Below, piece by piece: positions 21,667-31,099 of a stretch of 64,000 nt of DNA (positions are counted from its first letter, which is position 1; every line of letters starts with the position of its first letter). Position numbers and translations under genes: made by a program. Under the pieces are notes generated by a model. It was not told the DNA's origin. It did no database searches and was given only the letters and a program-made list of their open reading frames with translations. The stretch spans positions 906,962,808 through 907,026,807 of the forward strand of contig CM066033.1 of assembly GCA_033557465.1 (NCBI GenBank). The letters run 5' to 3'. Source of the stretch: Ichthyophis bannanicus (taxonomy: Eukaryota; Chordata; Amphibia; Gymnophiona; Ichthyophiidae).

Positions 21667-21672
21667 CACGTG
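21667..21672. promoter_or_regulatory. CACGTG E-box upstream of CAD start codon
   Basis: Palindromic canonical E-box 119 bp upstream of the ATG. Mammalian CAD is a classic Myc/Max and USF target through a CACGTG near its transcription start, so position and motif agree with a conserved site. Function is inferred. Confidence 0.65.
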
Positions 21673-21950
21673 CCTGGCTATAGACACTAAGAGCACCCAA
21701 CGGAGGGAGGAAGGTGCGCAAAAGAAAATGCCTAGCCTGGTCGAGAGCCGCGGCTTTAGAAACGGGCACCAGCTGCGGCAATCAGGAGTAGATGCTCCCA
21801 GGGTTTCAGCCGCCTCTGTCCCAGCGTGTACGCGTGTCTAAAGGGACTGCGCTAGCAAGGGGAGGAGCCGAGCCGGCGAACTGCGACTGACGGGAGAAGG
21901 CGGGCTAAACCTAACCTAAGCGCTTACCAGAATGACCGTATGCTAACAGT

Positions 21951-22230
21951 GCGATTGGTCCTGAAAACAGTATGTCATTTTGTTATCCCGCCTCTTTAGA
22001 ACTGATGTATTTTTATTTCGTTCTCTAAATGGGAAACGAATATGTGCTGGAGAGAACTTGCAAGAGTTCCTTATTGTGAGCTTTTTGTGTTACAGATATG
22101 ATTAAGAAAAAGTTATATGTGATTTTTTTTATTAAACTTATTATATCTTTAAGAAGTTTTCCAGCTTTAGCCTGGCCTCGAGTTAATGAAGAAGCATTGC
22201 AGTTGCACTGGGTTTAAATAATACAGACTC
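21951..22230. other. CAD upstream sequence up to the ERV
   Basis: AT-rich, no open frame. Apart from the CCAAT box at its left end I see nothing specific. The ERV target duplication begins at 22231. Confidence 0.5.
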
Positions 22231-22234
22231 ATCT

Positions 22235-22698
22235 TGATACAGCATAGCTGCTGAAAAAGCTCTAATTCTCTCACTCACCCACAGAAGGAAAACACACAGA
22301 CAGGCTGGTATGCAAACAGGAACTTTTAATGTGCGCACAGGCTCAGACAGAGAAACCAGCAATCTCCACAAAAAATCTGAGCCCCGAGGGACGTCCTACA
22401 ATACCTTATATACTGTACATTTTCAAACTCATTCTACAATCCCATTTGTCTCAGATATTTCCTGTCCACCAATCAGCAGCCCCTGGGGAAGGTACCTGGG
22501 TGACCTGTCCAAACCGGTGTGCTCTGGTCTGCTGATTTCTGGGCAAGGGGATATTGTGCTCAAACCTGGAGTGGGGGAAGGGTGCCTGCTGAAATCTTTA
22601 TGTCTCCTCTTAGCAAGCTGATCACTTATGTAAGGGCATTGTGCTCAGACCTGGAGTGGGGGAAGGGTTACCCACAGCTAAACCTTATGGCTGCCTCA
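22235..22698 (-). repeat. ERV 3' LTR
   Basis: In minus orientation it runs TGAGGCAGCC...TGTATCA, with TG...CA ends. TATATAAGG (around 22403-22412) is a likely TATA box and ATTAAA near 22325-22330 a possible polyadenylation signal. An imperfect internal repeat (CTGGAGTGGGGGAAGGGT at about 22566 and 22651) resembles duplicated U3 enhancer units. Its 3' end lies 687 bp upstream of the CAD ATG. Confidence 0.93.
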
Positions 22699-22714
22699 CT
22701 CCCCCCTTTTTAAG
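22699..22714 (-). promoter_or_regulatory. ERV polypurine tract
   Basis: Minus-strand CTTAAAAAGGGGGGAG abuts the TG of the 3' LTR. It is the plus-strand primer site for reverse transcription. Confidence 0.88.
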
Positions 22715-23290
22715 TGAGACCTCAACCGCTAGGGACGGTAGAGGTCAGTATTACTGGAGGCAAGCCTCAGAGGGGTGTATTGGGTCAGGGCCATGACAGT
22801 GGTAGCAGCACCTTTGTCACTTCTCTGGCTTTTTCTGTGCGGACTGGGAAGGCCTCCACTCACCCCGTGAAAGTACAGACTAATACTAGCAGATACCGGT
22901 ACCCATTTGCTCGGGGCATTTCTGAAAAGTCAACCTGGATGTTTCCCATAGGGGTGACCCCATAAGACTGGACCCCCTGGGGGTTGGCTTGGACCTTGAC
23001 AGGCATTGTCTAACAATTGCAGCTGCCAACGAGGATAAGCAGGAAATGAAGAAATATGGGCGGAGGGTAGTTTCCGTTGCTGTCTTGCCCATAGGAGTGG
23101 CCTGATGAAAGGATGATAGGAACGCTGGGGCAAGGCTGTCTGGGATGACTATCACTGGAGCTGTCCCTGTTCTGGGTAACCTTATCCAACCATCTGTGTG
23201 TAACACCCCACCCTCCTCCTGACAGAAGAAATCTAATTCTCGTGTAGTGTACCTCTTGGCCCATTGGCTTAATGGGACCGGGAACATGTA
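22715..23290 (-). pseudogene. ERV integrase, N-terminal part only
   Basis: In the minus frames an HHCC-type zinc-binding segment is visible around 23010-23287 (YTTRELDFFCQEEGG, then SFHQATPMGK and later a Cys pair region). In another frame the start of the catalytic core follows (VDFSEMPRANGYRYLLV near 22900-22950, then GWVEAFPVRTEKAREVTKVL). The sequence then ends at the polypurine tract. Most of the D-D-E core, the C-terminal domain and the whole env gene are missing, apparently by one deletion. Confidence 0.75.
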
Positions 23291-24482
23291 GATCCTGGGA
23301 GCCCTCTAGGAAGGACTGGGACAAGGATGTGGTTGCGACCCGCCGGGCTTCTACATCAGCCCGTCTATTTCCCTTGGCTATCTCACTGTTCCCTTTCTGG
23401 TGGCCTCTGCAGTGCATAACGGCTACTGTTTTTGGACGCCAGACTGCGTCTAACAGGGCCAATATCTGGGGGCCGTTCTTTATTTCTGAGCCAGCTGCAG
23501 TAACTAACCCTCTTTCCTTGTACAGGGCCCCGTGGGCATGGAGAGTGGCAAAGGCATACCAGGAGTCTGTGTATATATTCACATGACGGTTAGTCCCAAG
23601 GGATAAGGCATGGGTAAGGGCAATGAGTTCCGCCTTCTGTGCGGAGGTTCCAGGGGGAAAAGGCTGAGCTTCGACTATCTCTTCCATCGTCACCACCGCG
23701 TACCCCGCACACCTGCGGCCCTCCAACACCAGACTGCTTCCATCTACAAAGTAGGTCTCATCCGGATTGCTTAACGGCACATCTGTCAGATCAGGGCGAC
23801 TGGAGAAGGCTGTATCCATCACTTCCAGGCAGTCGTGATCAGGTGGTCCCGGGCCAACAGGCATGAATGTAGCAGGGTTTAAGGCTTGGCTGGTAGTTAT
23901 GGGGAAATCCCAGGGTGCAAATAACATGCTCTGGTATTTCAACATCCGGGAGCTGGTGAACCAGTGACTTCCTTTATGCTCTAGCAATGTTTGGACTGAG
24001 TGTGGGACGGTGACTAGAAGGCCTTGGCCCATGGACAGTTTATCAGACTCTTCCACCAACAAGGCTGTTGCTGCTATTGCTCTCAGGCAAGGTGGCCATC
24101 CCTTGGCCACTGGATCCAACAGTTTAGACAGGTAGGCGACTGGTCGCGGCCAAGGCCCTAGTTGTTGGGTCAAGACCCCCAAAGCTGTTCCTGCTGCTTC
24201 GTGTACGTAGAGAGTGAAAAGTTTGGTAACATCCGGAAGGCCTAGGGCTGGTGATGACAGTAATGCTCTTTTCAAATGTTCGAAGGCCTCCTGTTGGTCA
24301 CGACCCCATTCAAGGGGGCTCTTCTCTGGGCCCTTTGTAGACTCATAGAGGGGCTTTGCAATCTTTGCGAAGTTGGGAATCCAGATACGACAGTACCCAG
24401 CGGCCCCGAGAAAGGCACGTACTTGCTTGCGGGTTGTTGGCACTGGGATCCGGCACACTGCTTCCTTCCTCTCGCTCCCCAA
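23010..24482 (-). pseudogene. ERV pol: RT connection and RNase H
   Basis: 490-codon open frame. It starts in the RT thumb (RAFLGAAGYCRIWIPNF), continues through the connection (LSKLLDPVAKGWP) and enters RNase H (TYFVDGSS, KAELIALTHAL, NIYTDSWYAFATLHAHG, HCRGHQKG) with the expected D-E-D spacing. Gammaretroviral RNase H has this arrangement with a basic insertion. It ends by running out of frame at the integrase boundary. A frameshift near 24500 separates it from the upstream RT. Confidence 0.86.
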
Positions 24483-25784
24483 CCGTCAGCTTCCTTTTGA
24501 CAGATGGAATCCCAGATACTTCACTTCTGACTGACATAACTGAGCCTTTTTTTCTGGAAACTCGGTAACCCGCATTGTACAGAAGTTGGAGAAGCTCTGT
24601 GGTTGTCAATATACATTCAGCCTCAGAGTCAGCAGCGATTAGCAGGTCATCAACGTACTGCAGAAGTACTCGTCTGCCGGGCTCCCCCGGAGGGAATCTA
24701 GCAAGATCTTGGGCCAATGCTGTGCTGAAAATGGTAGGGGAGTTCTTGAATCCCTGTGGTAAGCGAGTCCAGGTAACTTGGGACTTTCTGCCAGTAGTAA
24801 GGTCCTCTTTCTCGAAGGCAAACAGGTGCTGGCTTGCAGTAGCCAGGCATATACAAAAGAAGGCATCTTTTAGGTCCAGTACTGAGAAGTGAGAAGCAGT
24901 CGCCGGGATGAGGCCCAACAGTGTATAAGGGTTTGGTACTACTGGATGCAGAGTCACAGTGGCCTCATTGACACGACGGAGATCCTGAACAGGTCGGTAG
25001 TCTGTGGTTCCAGGTTTTCGGACTGGCAGCAAAGGAGTGTTCCATGCCGATTGGCAGGGCCGCAGGATACCATACTGTAGTAGCTGCACCAGATGATGAC
25101 GAATTCCTTCCACAGCTGCCCGCGGCAGCGGGTATTGTCGCACATGTACCGGGGAGGCTCCCGGCTTCATTTCAACGCATACGGGAGGGATGTTAATGGC
25201 CATTCCGGGGGGGTTTCCTTCAGCCCATACTCCAGGGGGCACTGATTCCCACGTATCCAGGGTAGCCACATCAGATTTGGGCCTGTTCTCATATAACCGC
25301 CATTCTTCTTCTCGGGGGACGGACAGTACCAAAACTGTTGGGCCCAGGCTGGGTATTTCGAGCTCAGCCTGGCCGTCAGACCCGAATGAGATTTGGGCCT
25401 GGAGTTTTGCCAGAACATCCTGACCCAACAAGGGTATGGGACATTCAGGCATATACAGGAACTGGTGAGTGATGGTCTGTCCCCCCAACTGGCACGTGCG
25501 GTTTTTGCAGGGAAAGGTCTCTGGGCCCTCTCCCCCGTGGCTCCCACAATAGTTACTGATTGGGAGGAGATCGGGGCCACTTGTTGGGTGACCACTGAGT
25601 ATGTTGCTCCGGTATCGACCATGAATTGCATTTTCCGGTCCCCTAAATTCATGTTGACCATGGGCTCCTGGGGGGCCCAACAGAAACTTGGAGCCCAGTC
25701 TGGCCTAGTAGTCATCCGAGTCATAGTGTTCCATAGTTGCAAGGCCTTCGAAAGCTGGTCTCGGTGGAGGCGGGAAAACATCAT
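24343..25784 (-). pseudogene. ERV pol: protease and reverse transcriptase
   Basis: The protease active-site string MVDTGATYSVV lies in the frame of 25167-25784. Near 25560 the conserved text moves to the frame of 24343-25680, continuing the protease flap region (PIPLLGQDVLAKL) and the RT palm (SVLDLKDAFFCI, LPQGFKNSPTIF, LLQYVDDLLIAAD). YVDD is the gammaretroviral-type catalytic motif. Two frameshifts make it non-functional as it stands. Confidence 0.87.
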
Positions 25785-25849
25785 GCTGGTCTTGCTCCCG
25801 TGTAGTTCGTACAGGTGCTCTTACTCCCCTCGTGGATGGATATCTCCCT

Positions 25850-26298
25850 CGCCTTGTGTTACGATTTGGACACTCATTCTTCCAATGTCCCTCCTCTTTG
25901 CAGTAGGCACATTGAGTGGGGCCTAGGGGAAACCTCGGCCCCCCCGTATCCGCGGCCTCGTCCTTGTCCCCTATTTTCTCCTCTGGCCCAGGCTGGAACT
26001 GGTGGTCGCTCGGCTAGCGCAGCTGCTAGGAAGTCTGCCTTTTTCTTCATCCGACGCTCTGACTCTCGCTTCTGCTCCTGGTCACGATTTACATATATTT
26101 TTTGTGCAACTTCCATCAATTGTGTTGTATTCATGCCCGCAAACCCTTCCAGTTTCTGCAGCTTCCACTGTATATCACCTTGTGCCTGTGCCACAAAGGC
26201 CGTATTCACCATCCGAAGATTCTCAGGGGCCGCTGGATCGTAGGGGGTGTATAATCGGTATGCTTCAGTCAGACGCTCATAAAATACCGCCAGACTTT
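25850..26298 (-). pseudogene. ERV gag: capsid C-terminus and nucleocapsid
   Basis: Resumes the capsid exactly where the upstream part stopped (LAVFYERLTEAYRLYTPYDP). A charged coiled segment (RDQEQKRESERRMKKKAD) and a Gly/Arg-rich stretch follow. In a shifted frame near 25860-25901 a single C-x2-C-x4-H-x4-C zinc knuckle appears (CAYCKEEGHWKNEC), typical of gammaretroviral nucleocapsid. Gag probably ended just before protease with a stop in frame with pol. Confidence 0.82.
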
Positions 26299-27824
26299 GC
26301 CACCCACCCACTCCCTGGACCTTGAGGGTTAAGGGAGGGGCTGGCCCTGGTTGCCCTTGAGGGTAAGGTTGTAGTTGTGTTGGAGCTCAAGTAGTAAGGC
26401 AAGGCAAAGAAAAATTTCTTTTGTGAGGTTTATTTCCCGCTTTCACAGTTCAAATGCAGCAGACGTAAAGGAAACAATGTAGCATAAAACAAGGCTGAGA
26501 AACTTAACTAAACAAGGCTTTTTACTGCTTTGCTAAATGTCCATTCTGGATCACATTCAATTGTCATGTGACCTCCTTTCAGTAACGTAACAGAAAACTG
26601 GTAACAGCAATGCTCCTGAATTGCACACACTATGCTTTCACTTATTCTCTTCACATAAGCTTCTTTAGCAAGGCAATCAGTGAGGTAAGTTTCTTATATT
26701 CCTTCATAAAACATTGGCAAGCATATCATTTAAATATCCTTTTGAATCACACAAGTAGAGCAGTCCATCGGAACTTCCAGCTCTGTAGACGGCAGAGAAA
26801 TTAAAGGCATTTCTTCCTCACAGCTGCTCATAGGCTTTGCTACGTTATTGGGAGAAACTGCTCTGCTCTTAAGGAACCCCCTGAATTCAGTGAGAAGTAA
26901 TTCAGCCTGTGTATTTTCTGAACTAGACTGAGAATATCCTCCTTCAGGTAAATGCTTGTTTACGGTTCTTATCTCTTGGCAATTACCAGTGCTTTTACTT
27001 GGACAAGAGTTCAGCGTGTAAGCATTTCCCTTCCCCCACCTATCTCCAAATGAAAGTGCAGGGTAAAACGCTTCAGCTGTGCTTGGAGAGTCTTTCAGAG
27101 TTTTAAAAGGAAAACAGTTAGGCTTCTCTTGGCTTAACCAATTACTATCAAACTTTCTGCCTTCGTCCTGTCTTTCACAATTAAAGTTCACTCTTTCTGG
27201 CTTCCCACTGTTAAGCTTGCTAGCCGTTCTAAACCCACCAGATACCTTGTGCTGGGGCTTCTTCCAGGGTATTTCTTTCTCCCACTGCCTCCTGTTCCAA
27301 GGTTCTGCTTGGTCCTTTAAACTCCTGAGCTGCAGCCTTGGGTCTCTCAGTGCCTTTGAATTCTTCTGCTTACAGAAGTCTTTCTTTGCCCCTGAGTCTC
27401 CCAGGTCCTGTCTGCTCCTTCGTGGATCACAGCTGCTTAGTGGTTCTCTCACCAACGGTTCCTGGTCATCTGACCTGTCCTCGTCCAGGTGCTTGTGTCC
27501 TGACTCCTCCTCTCCTTGCTCCACTCCTTGCCAATCTCGCTGATCCTCTCTTTGCCCTTCTTGCTGACGTTCTCTTTGACGTTCTAACTGTTTCTGTTTC
27601 TGGGTTCTTAACAAGCTGCTTGAGTACTGCACTGCCCGCCTCCTGCTTGGGCGTGCCCAATCAGAGACTTGGCTCCTCACCTGCCTTGAGGTGAGGTTTG
27701 GTTCCTGATTAGCTCTGTGTTTCTCTATCTCAGAAGAGAAAATCCTGCATTCCCCTGCAGTACCAGTTCTCTCCACTGGATCACTATCAGTTTCCATTGC
27801 TTCACAAGAGTCTCCTACATCACA
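26299..27824 (-). mobile_element. 1526-bp insertion inside ERV gag, flanked by 5-bp repeats
   Basis: ACTTT occurs at 26294-26298 and 27825-27829 (AAAGT on the coding strand). Removing the insertion plus one repeat rejoins the capsid (PDES to LAVFYERL) in the right frame, since 1531 leaves remainder 1 and the frames differ by one. If the duplication is read as 4 bp, the insert has TG...CA ends, as LTRs do. It holds a 365-codon open frame, then about 430 bp of non-coding sequence with AATAAA near 26435 (minus). No second LTR copy is seen. It may be a solo LTR of a large-LTR element, or a captured 3' end of a Gypsy-type element. Confidence 0.7.
26730..27824 (-). CDS. Accessory-type basic protein frame in the gag insert
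   Basis: About 365 codons, open and in frame with the capsid upstream, so the track from 28106 to 26730 would encode a gag-X fusion. The protein is low-complexity and charged: an R/Q/E repeat segment (QLERQRERQQEGQREDQ), several Ser/Lys-rich parts and no visible enzymatic motif. The C-terminus reads EEEMPLISL...ELEVPMDCSTC, which resembles the ends of the frames at 37243-38220 and 63366-63709. I do not know its function. In the three cases this frame lies at the 3' end of an LTR-type element. Confidence 0.55.
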   Translation of the reverse strand, partial: CDVGDSCEAMETDSDPVERTGTAGECRIFSSEIEKHRANQEPNLTSRQVRSQVSDWARPSRRRAVQYSSSLLRTQKQKQLERQRERQQEGQREDQRDWQGVEQGEEESGHKHLDEDRSDDQEPLVREPLSSCDPRRSRQDLGDSGAKKDFCKQKNSKALRDPRLQLRSLKDQAEPWNRRQWEKEIPWKKPQHKVSGGFRTASKLNSGKPERVNFNCERQDEGRKFDSNWLSQEKPNCFPFKTLKDSPSTAEAFYPALSFGDRWGKGNAYTLNSCPSKSTGNCQEIRTVNKHLPEGGYSQSSSENTQAELLLTEFRGFLKSRAVSPNNVAKPMSSCEEEMPLISLPSTELEVPMDCSTCVIQKDI

Positions 27825-28997
27825 ACTTTCATCAGGAAGCTGGAGAACTTCTGCGATTTTACTGATGTTCATAGCTCGTTGCCCCCCCTTCTTAAGGCCC
27901 TCAAGGAGTGCAGTCCGGAAACGAGTGAGAGCCACTGCTCCAACAGGGTCGTTTGGGTCCCAGCGGGGGTCTTCATTCGGGAAATCTGCCTCTGCCTTCT
28001 GCCGTGGATTTATAACTCCCTCACGGACAGGATGTGTCTCCAGCCACTCGAGGGTGGCCCGTACAATGCGCGCCCGTTCATCTGTATTGAATAAGGTAGA
28101 AAGCAATTGTTTAGTGTCTGACTAGGTAGGCTGGTGTGTTTGCATAATACTGGTCATAAGATCTGTCAGTTCTTGGGGCTTTTCAGTATAGGAGGCATAG
28201 TGGGTTTTCCAGTTCAACAGGTCCGTAGTGGAGAAAGGGACATAAATCAGGCTGGATGGTCCCACTGCCACCTGTCCAGTAGCATCAATATACGGGAGCC
28301 CCTGTACTTGTCGTAGTGGCAATTGGAGATCATGCGACCGCAGGCGGCAGGCTACCAGGGTGGACGATCCAAGCTCAGCCTCTGTGCTCTCAGGGGAGGA
28401 GATGGTGGCACTGGAGGTGGCACCAGAAGTGGGAGGGGTGGAGGATGTGGGAGGGGAATCTGAAGATGAGGGGCCGGAATCCGTAGAATCTTCCCTAAAT
28501 CTGGCATCACCCACCCCAAGAGGAGGTCTTCCTGTCCCTTCAGCTATGGGCGGATTCTGCAGTGGTGCGGATGGGACATGGGGTTGAAGCAGAGGGAGGG
28601 GGCGTGGAGGAATATCTGGAGAGTCCCGCCCCTGGTAGATAGGGGTGGGCGTCCGTCCTTTTTGGCGACCGATGGCTGCCACCATTATTCTACACTGATC
28701 CTCGTGACAGCGCTGGAACCATTTTGGTCTGAGCTGGCATATGGCCAGCCATGAATCAATATATGGAAACTGGTCTGGGTGTTCTTTCGCTACAATTTGA
28801 TGGACTAAAAACACAGTGGGTAAATCTGTGGACCCCTGGGGAGGCCACAGCTTGACTAAGGCTGGCCATTCCCTCTGACATAGAAAAGATAATCGAGAGG
28901 GGGAGAGGGGAACCCCATAATCCTCCCCAAACCCAGATTTAAAATTGTGAAGCATGCACTGCAGGGGCGTTTGCACTTTTGACTTTCCCGACCCCAT
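27825..28997 (-). pseudogene. ERV gag: matrix, p12-like region and capsid N-terminus
   Basis: The likely start is the Met at 28997, giving MGSGKSKVQTPLQC with a Gly at position 2 for N-myristoylation; two codons upstream is another Met. Matrix-like sequence runs to about 28600, then a Pro/Ser/Thr-rich region, then the capsid (LIYVPFSTTDLLNWKTHY). TAG at 28122-28124 stands where Trp would be expected and the frame continues as LFNTDERARIVRATL. Gag then meets the insertion at 27824. This would be the structural polyprotein at the plasma membrane. Confidence 0.85.
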
Positions 28998-29043
28998 GCT
29001 CAAATTCTAGTTCAATGACAATGCAGTATACAATGTGGATCTT

Positions 29044-29232
29044 CTAATCTAGTCTCAATTCAGGAGAATGCAATTTTACAATACAGATCTTCTAATCTAA
29101 TCTCAATTCAGGAAAAAGCAATTTACAAAAGACATCATGTAATCTAATCTCAATTCAGGAAAAATGCAATATTACAAAATACACATCTAATCTAATCTCA
29201 ATTCAGGAAAAATTCAATTTACAAAATACACA
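29044..29232. repeat. 48-bp tandem repeat, four units
   Basis: CTCAATTCAGG recurs at 29054, 29102, 29149 and 29197 (spacing 48, 47, 48). Each is followed by an A-rich word and CAATTTACAAAA-type sequence. Confidence 0.88.
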
Positions 29233-29716
29233 GCATGAGATTTGATTTGGATAATTGTGATATAAGTATAGCTAGCTATTTTAAAATGTCCACTAGATGG
29301 AGCTCCAGGATTACTTTAACCATGAGGATAATAGTAGTATGAGAAAATACAGCTAATGTCCACTAGATGGAGCTCCAGAAGCACTTTAAGTGCTGTTCCT
29401 TTTAGTATCTCGGTGTAGCTTACACGTGGTCTTCACAAGATGGCTGCCTCCTCGTGTGTTCCACACCGGCTTCGGCTCACTTGCCACCAATGGCACTGCA
29501 CACCTCCAGACACCAGCTCAGCTGCTTCTGAACTTTTAAAAAAAGGCAAGGGATAGGCATCGGTTCAAACAGCACCGGACTTAAAACGAAGCAGGGGAAC
29601 ACAGATCGGGACTCCCCCAGCAAACAGAAGGGCACCTCCAGCAGGCCCGAAACGGACGCTCCAGCGTGCCGACGAGGCAAACAACAGGGAGAGAAAAAAA
29701 AAAAAAAAACAAATCA

Positions 29717-29890
29717 AAGGGGGAGAGCCAGCCGGCCCGCGGCACGCAAACAACAACGGATCCAAGGGGGAGAGGCAGCCGGCCCGCGGCGCACAAACAT
29801 CAACGGATCCAAGGGGGAAAGCCAGCCGGCCTGCGGCACGCAAACAACAACGGATCCAAGGGGGAGAGCCAGCCAGCCCGCAGACAAATT
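29717..29890. repeat. 47-bp GC-rich tandem repeat, four units
   Basis: AAGGGGG starts at 29717, 29764, 29811 and 29858, exactly 47 bp apart. Units contain GCCAGCCGGCCCGCGGC and CAAACAACAACGGATCC. They lie in the ERV leader, where packaging structures are expected. Confidence 0.9.
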
Positions 29891-30540
29891 GTGGTCAGTA
29901 CAAATCTTTAATAATCAGCTTGGAGGGCACACTTAAGGGGGTTAAGTACTAATATTTTAGGCAATTTTTAATAGCTTTGGCAGCGCTGCACTTTAAATAC
30001 CTTTAAGGGGCCCGAGGTGGCAAAGTTAAATTTATACTGCAGTTATTTACCGGTACTCGCAAGCGCCCCCCCCCCCTATTCCTACCAGATTTACCAGATA
30101 CCAGATACAGACAAGACGAGCAATGGTTTCCGAGCCTCTAGGACCCTTACTCGGACTGCTCATTGCGGGTGATCGGGCCGCTACAGGTTCACAGAAATTA
30201 CCAGATACCAGAATTACCAGATTTACCAGATACAGGAATACTGAACTACCCAAAACAGTAAAACAGTACTCACCAGAACTCTGATCAGACAGAGAGTTTG
30301 GATGCCAGTCTATCCAGCCGGTTTTCAATCGGGGGGGGGGGGGTCAGCCGCAGGGACCGACCGACCAGATGAGTCAAGGTGTCCTTCCGGAGCACAAAAG
30401 GGGGCCCGGGGTGCCAAGGAACGTTAATCACCTGGAGGGGCCCGGTCCCTGACTGGCGGAGGCCCGATCCTGCAAAAAGCAGTAGTCTTCCCACCGTGGG
30501 TGTGATGAGAGAGGCTTTTCTTTTAATTTAATTTAATTTC

Positions 30541-30558
30541 GTCCCACCTGGGGTGCCA
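30541..30558 (-). promoter_or_regulatory. ERV primer-binding site, tRNA-Arg type
   Basis: Minus strand TGGCACCCCAGGTGGGAC, four bases after the LTR. From memory, vertebrate tRNA-Arg(CCU) ends ...GTCCCATCTGGGGTGCCA, whose complement differs here at one base. So the minus-strand primer is probably tRNA-Arg. Confidence 0.7.
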
Positions 30559-30562
30559 GAAA

Positions 30563-31026
30563 TGATGCAGCATAGCTGCTGAAAAATCTCTAATTCTCTC
30601 ACTCACCCACAGAAGGAAAACACACAGACAGGCTGGTATGCAAACAGGAACTTTTAATGTGCGCACAGGCCCAGACAGAGAAACCAGCAATCTCCACAAA
30701 AAATCTGAGCCCCGAGGGACGTCCTACAATACCTTATATACTGTACATTTTCAAACTCATTCTACAATCCCATTTGTCTCAGATATTTCCTGTCCACCAA
30801 TCAGCAGCCCCTGGGGAAGGTACCTGGGTGACCTGTCCAAACCGGTGTGCTCTGGTCTGCTGATTTCTGGGCAAGGGGATATTGTGCTCAAACCTGGAGT
30901 GGGGGAAGGGTGCCTGCTGAAATCTTTATGTCTCCTCTTAGCAAGCTGATCACTTATGTAAGGGCATTGTGCTCAGACCTGGAGTGGGGGAAGGGTTACC
31001 CACAGCTAAACCTTATGGCTGCCTCA
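30563..31026 (-). repeat. ERV 5' LTR
   Basis: 464 bp, identical to 22235-22698 except at three sites (a G/A near the left end, a T/G in AAAAATCTC, a C/T in GGCCCAGAC). TG...CA ends, same TATA box. Transcription would start here and run leftward. Confidence 0.93.
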
Positions 31027-31099
31027 ATCTAGGCCTTAGACTGCCTACATGTATCATTATAGTTCAGTGAAAGGGAATGATGACAGACGAAGGCGAATT

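Larger units (their letters stand above)
21300..21950 (-). promoter_or_regulatory. CAD: CpG island promoter of CAD
   Basis: This is the only GC-rich, CpG-dense stretch in the left third of the window that is not a TE. It surrounds the CAD start codon. In the minus direction it holds a CCAAT box (ATTGG at 21954-21958), a GC-box-like CCCGCC word near 21988, a CACGTG E-box at 21667-21672 and a CT/CA microsatellite at about 21568-21592 in the presumed 5' UTR. There is no obvious TATA box, as expected of a housekeeping promoter. The transcription start cannot be fixed from sequence alone. Confidence 0.75.
28998..30540 (-). promoter_or_regulatory. ERV 5' leader, with two tandem-repeat blocks
   Basis: About 1.5 kb between the primer site and gag, long for a gammaretrovirus. 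It should hold the splice donor and packaging signal. It contains two separate tandem repeats (listed apart), a duplicated 'tgtccactagatggagctccag' (29286 and 29356), and ACCAGAT-rich sequence at 30085-30235. No open frame is convincing. Confidence 0.65.
22231..31030 (-). mobile_element. Gammaretrovirus-like endogenous retrovirus, young but defective
   Basis: Complete provirus outline in minus orientation: 5' LTR (31026-30563), primer-binding site, 1.5-kb leader, gag, protease-RT-RNase H, integrase start, polypurine tract, 3' LTR (22698-22235). Both LTRs are 464 bp and differ at 3 sites by my count. ATCT flanks both sides (22231-22234 and 31027-31030), a 4-bp target duplication as in gammaretroviruses. 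The internal genes are much worse than the LTRs suggest: an in-frame stop in gag, a 1.5-kb insertion in gag, frameshifts in gag and pol, loss of most of integrase and all of env. It probably moved using proteins supplied by another provirus. It reads in the same direction as CAD. Confidence 0.93.

Noticed and set aside
22310..22713. Plus-strand frames in both ERV LTRs (duplicated at 30638-31032)
   Set aside because: Antisense to the LTR and present twice only because the LTR is duplicated; no evidence of a coding role.
23010..25926. Host-gene origin for the pol-like frames
   Set aside because: LTRs, target duplication, primer site and polypurine tract show they belong to the provirus.
27079..27694. 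Plus-strand frames rich in Leu/Ser/Cys opposite the gag insert
   Set aside because: Shadow of the charged accessory frame; no motif.
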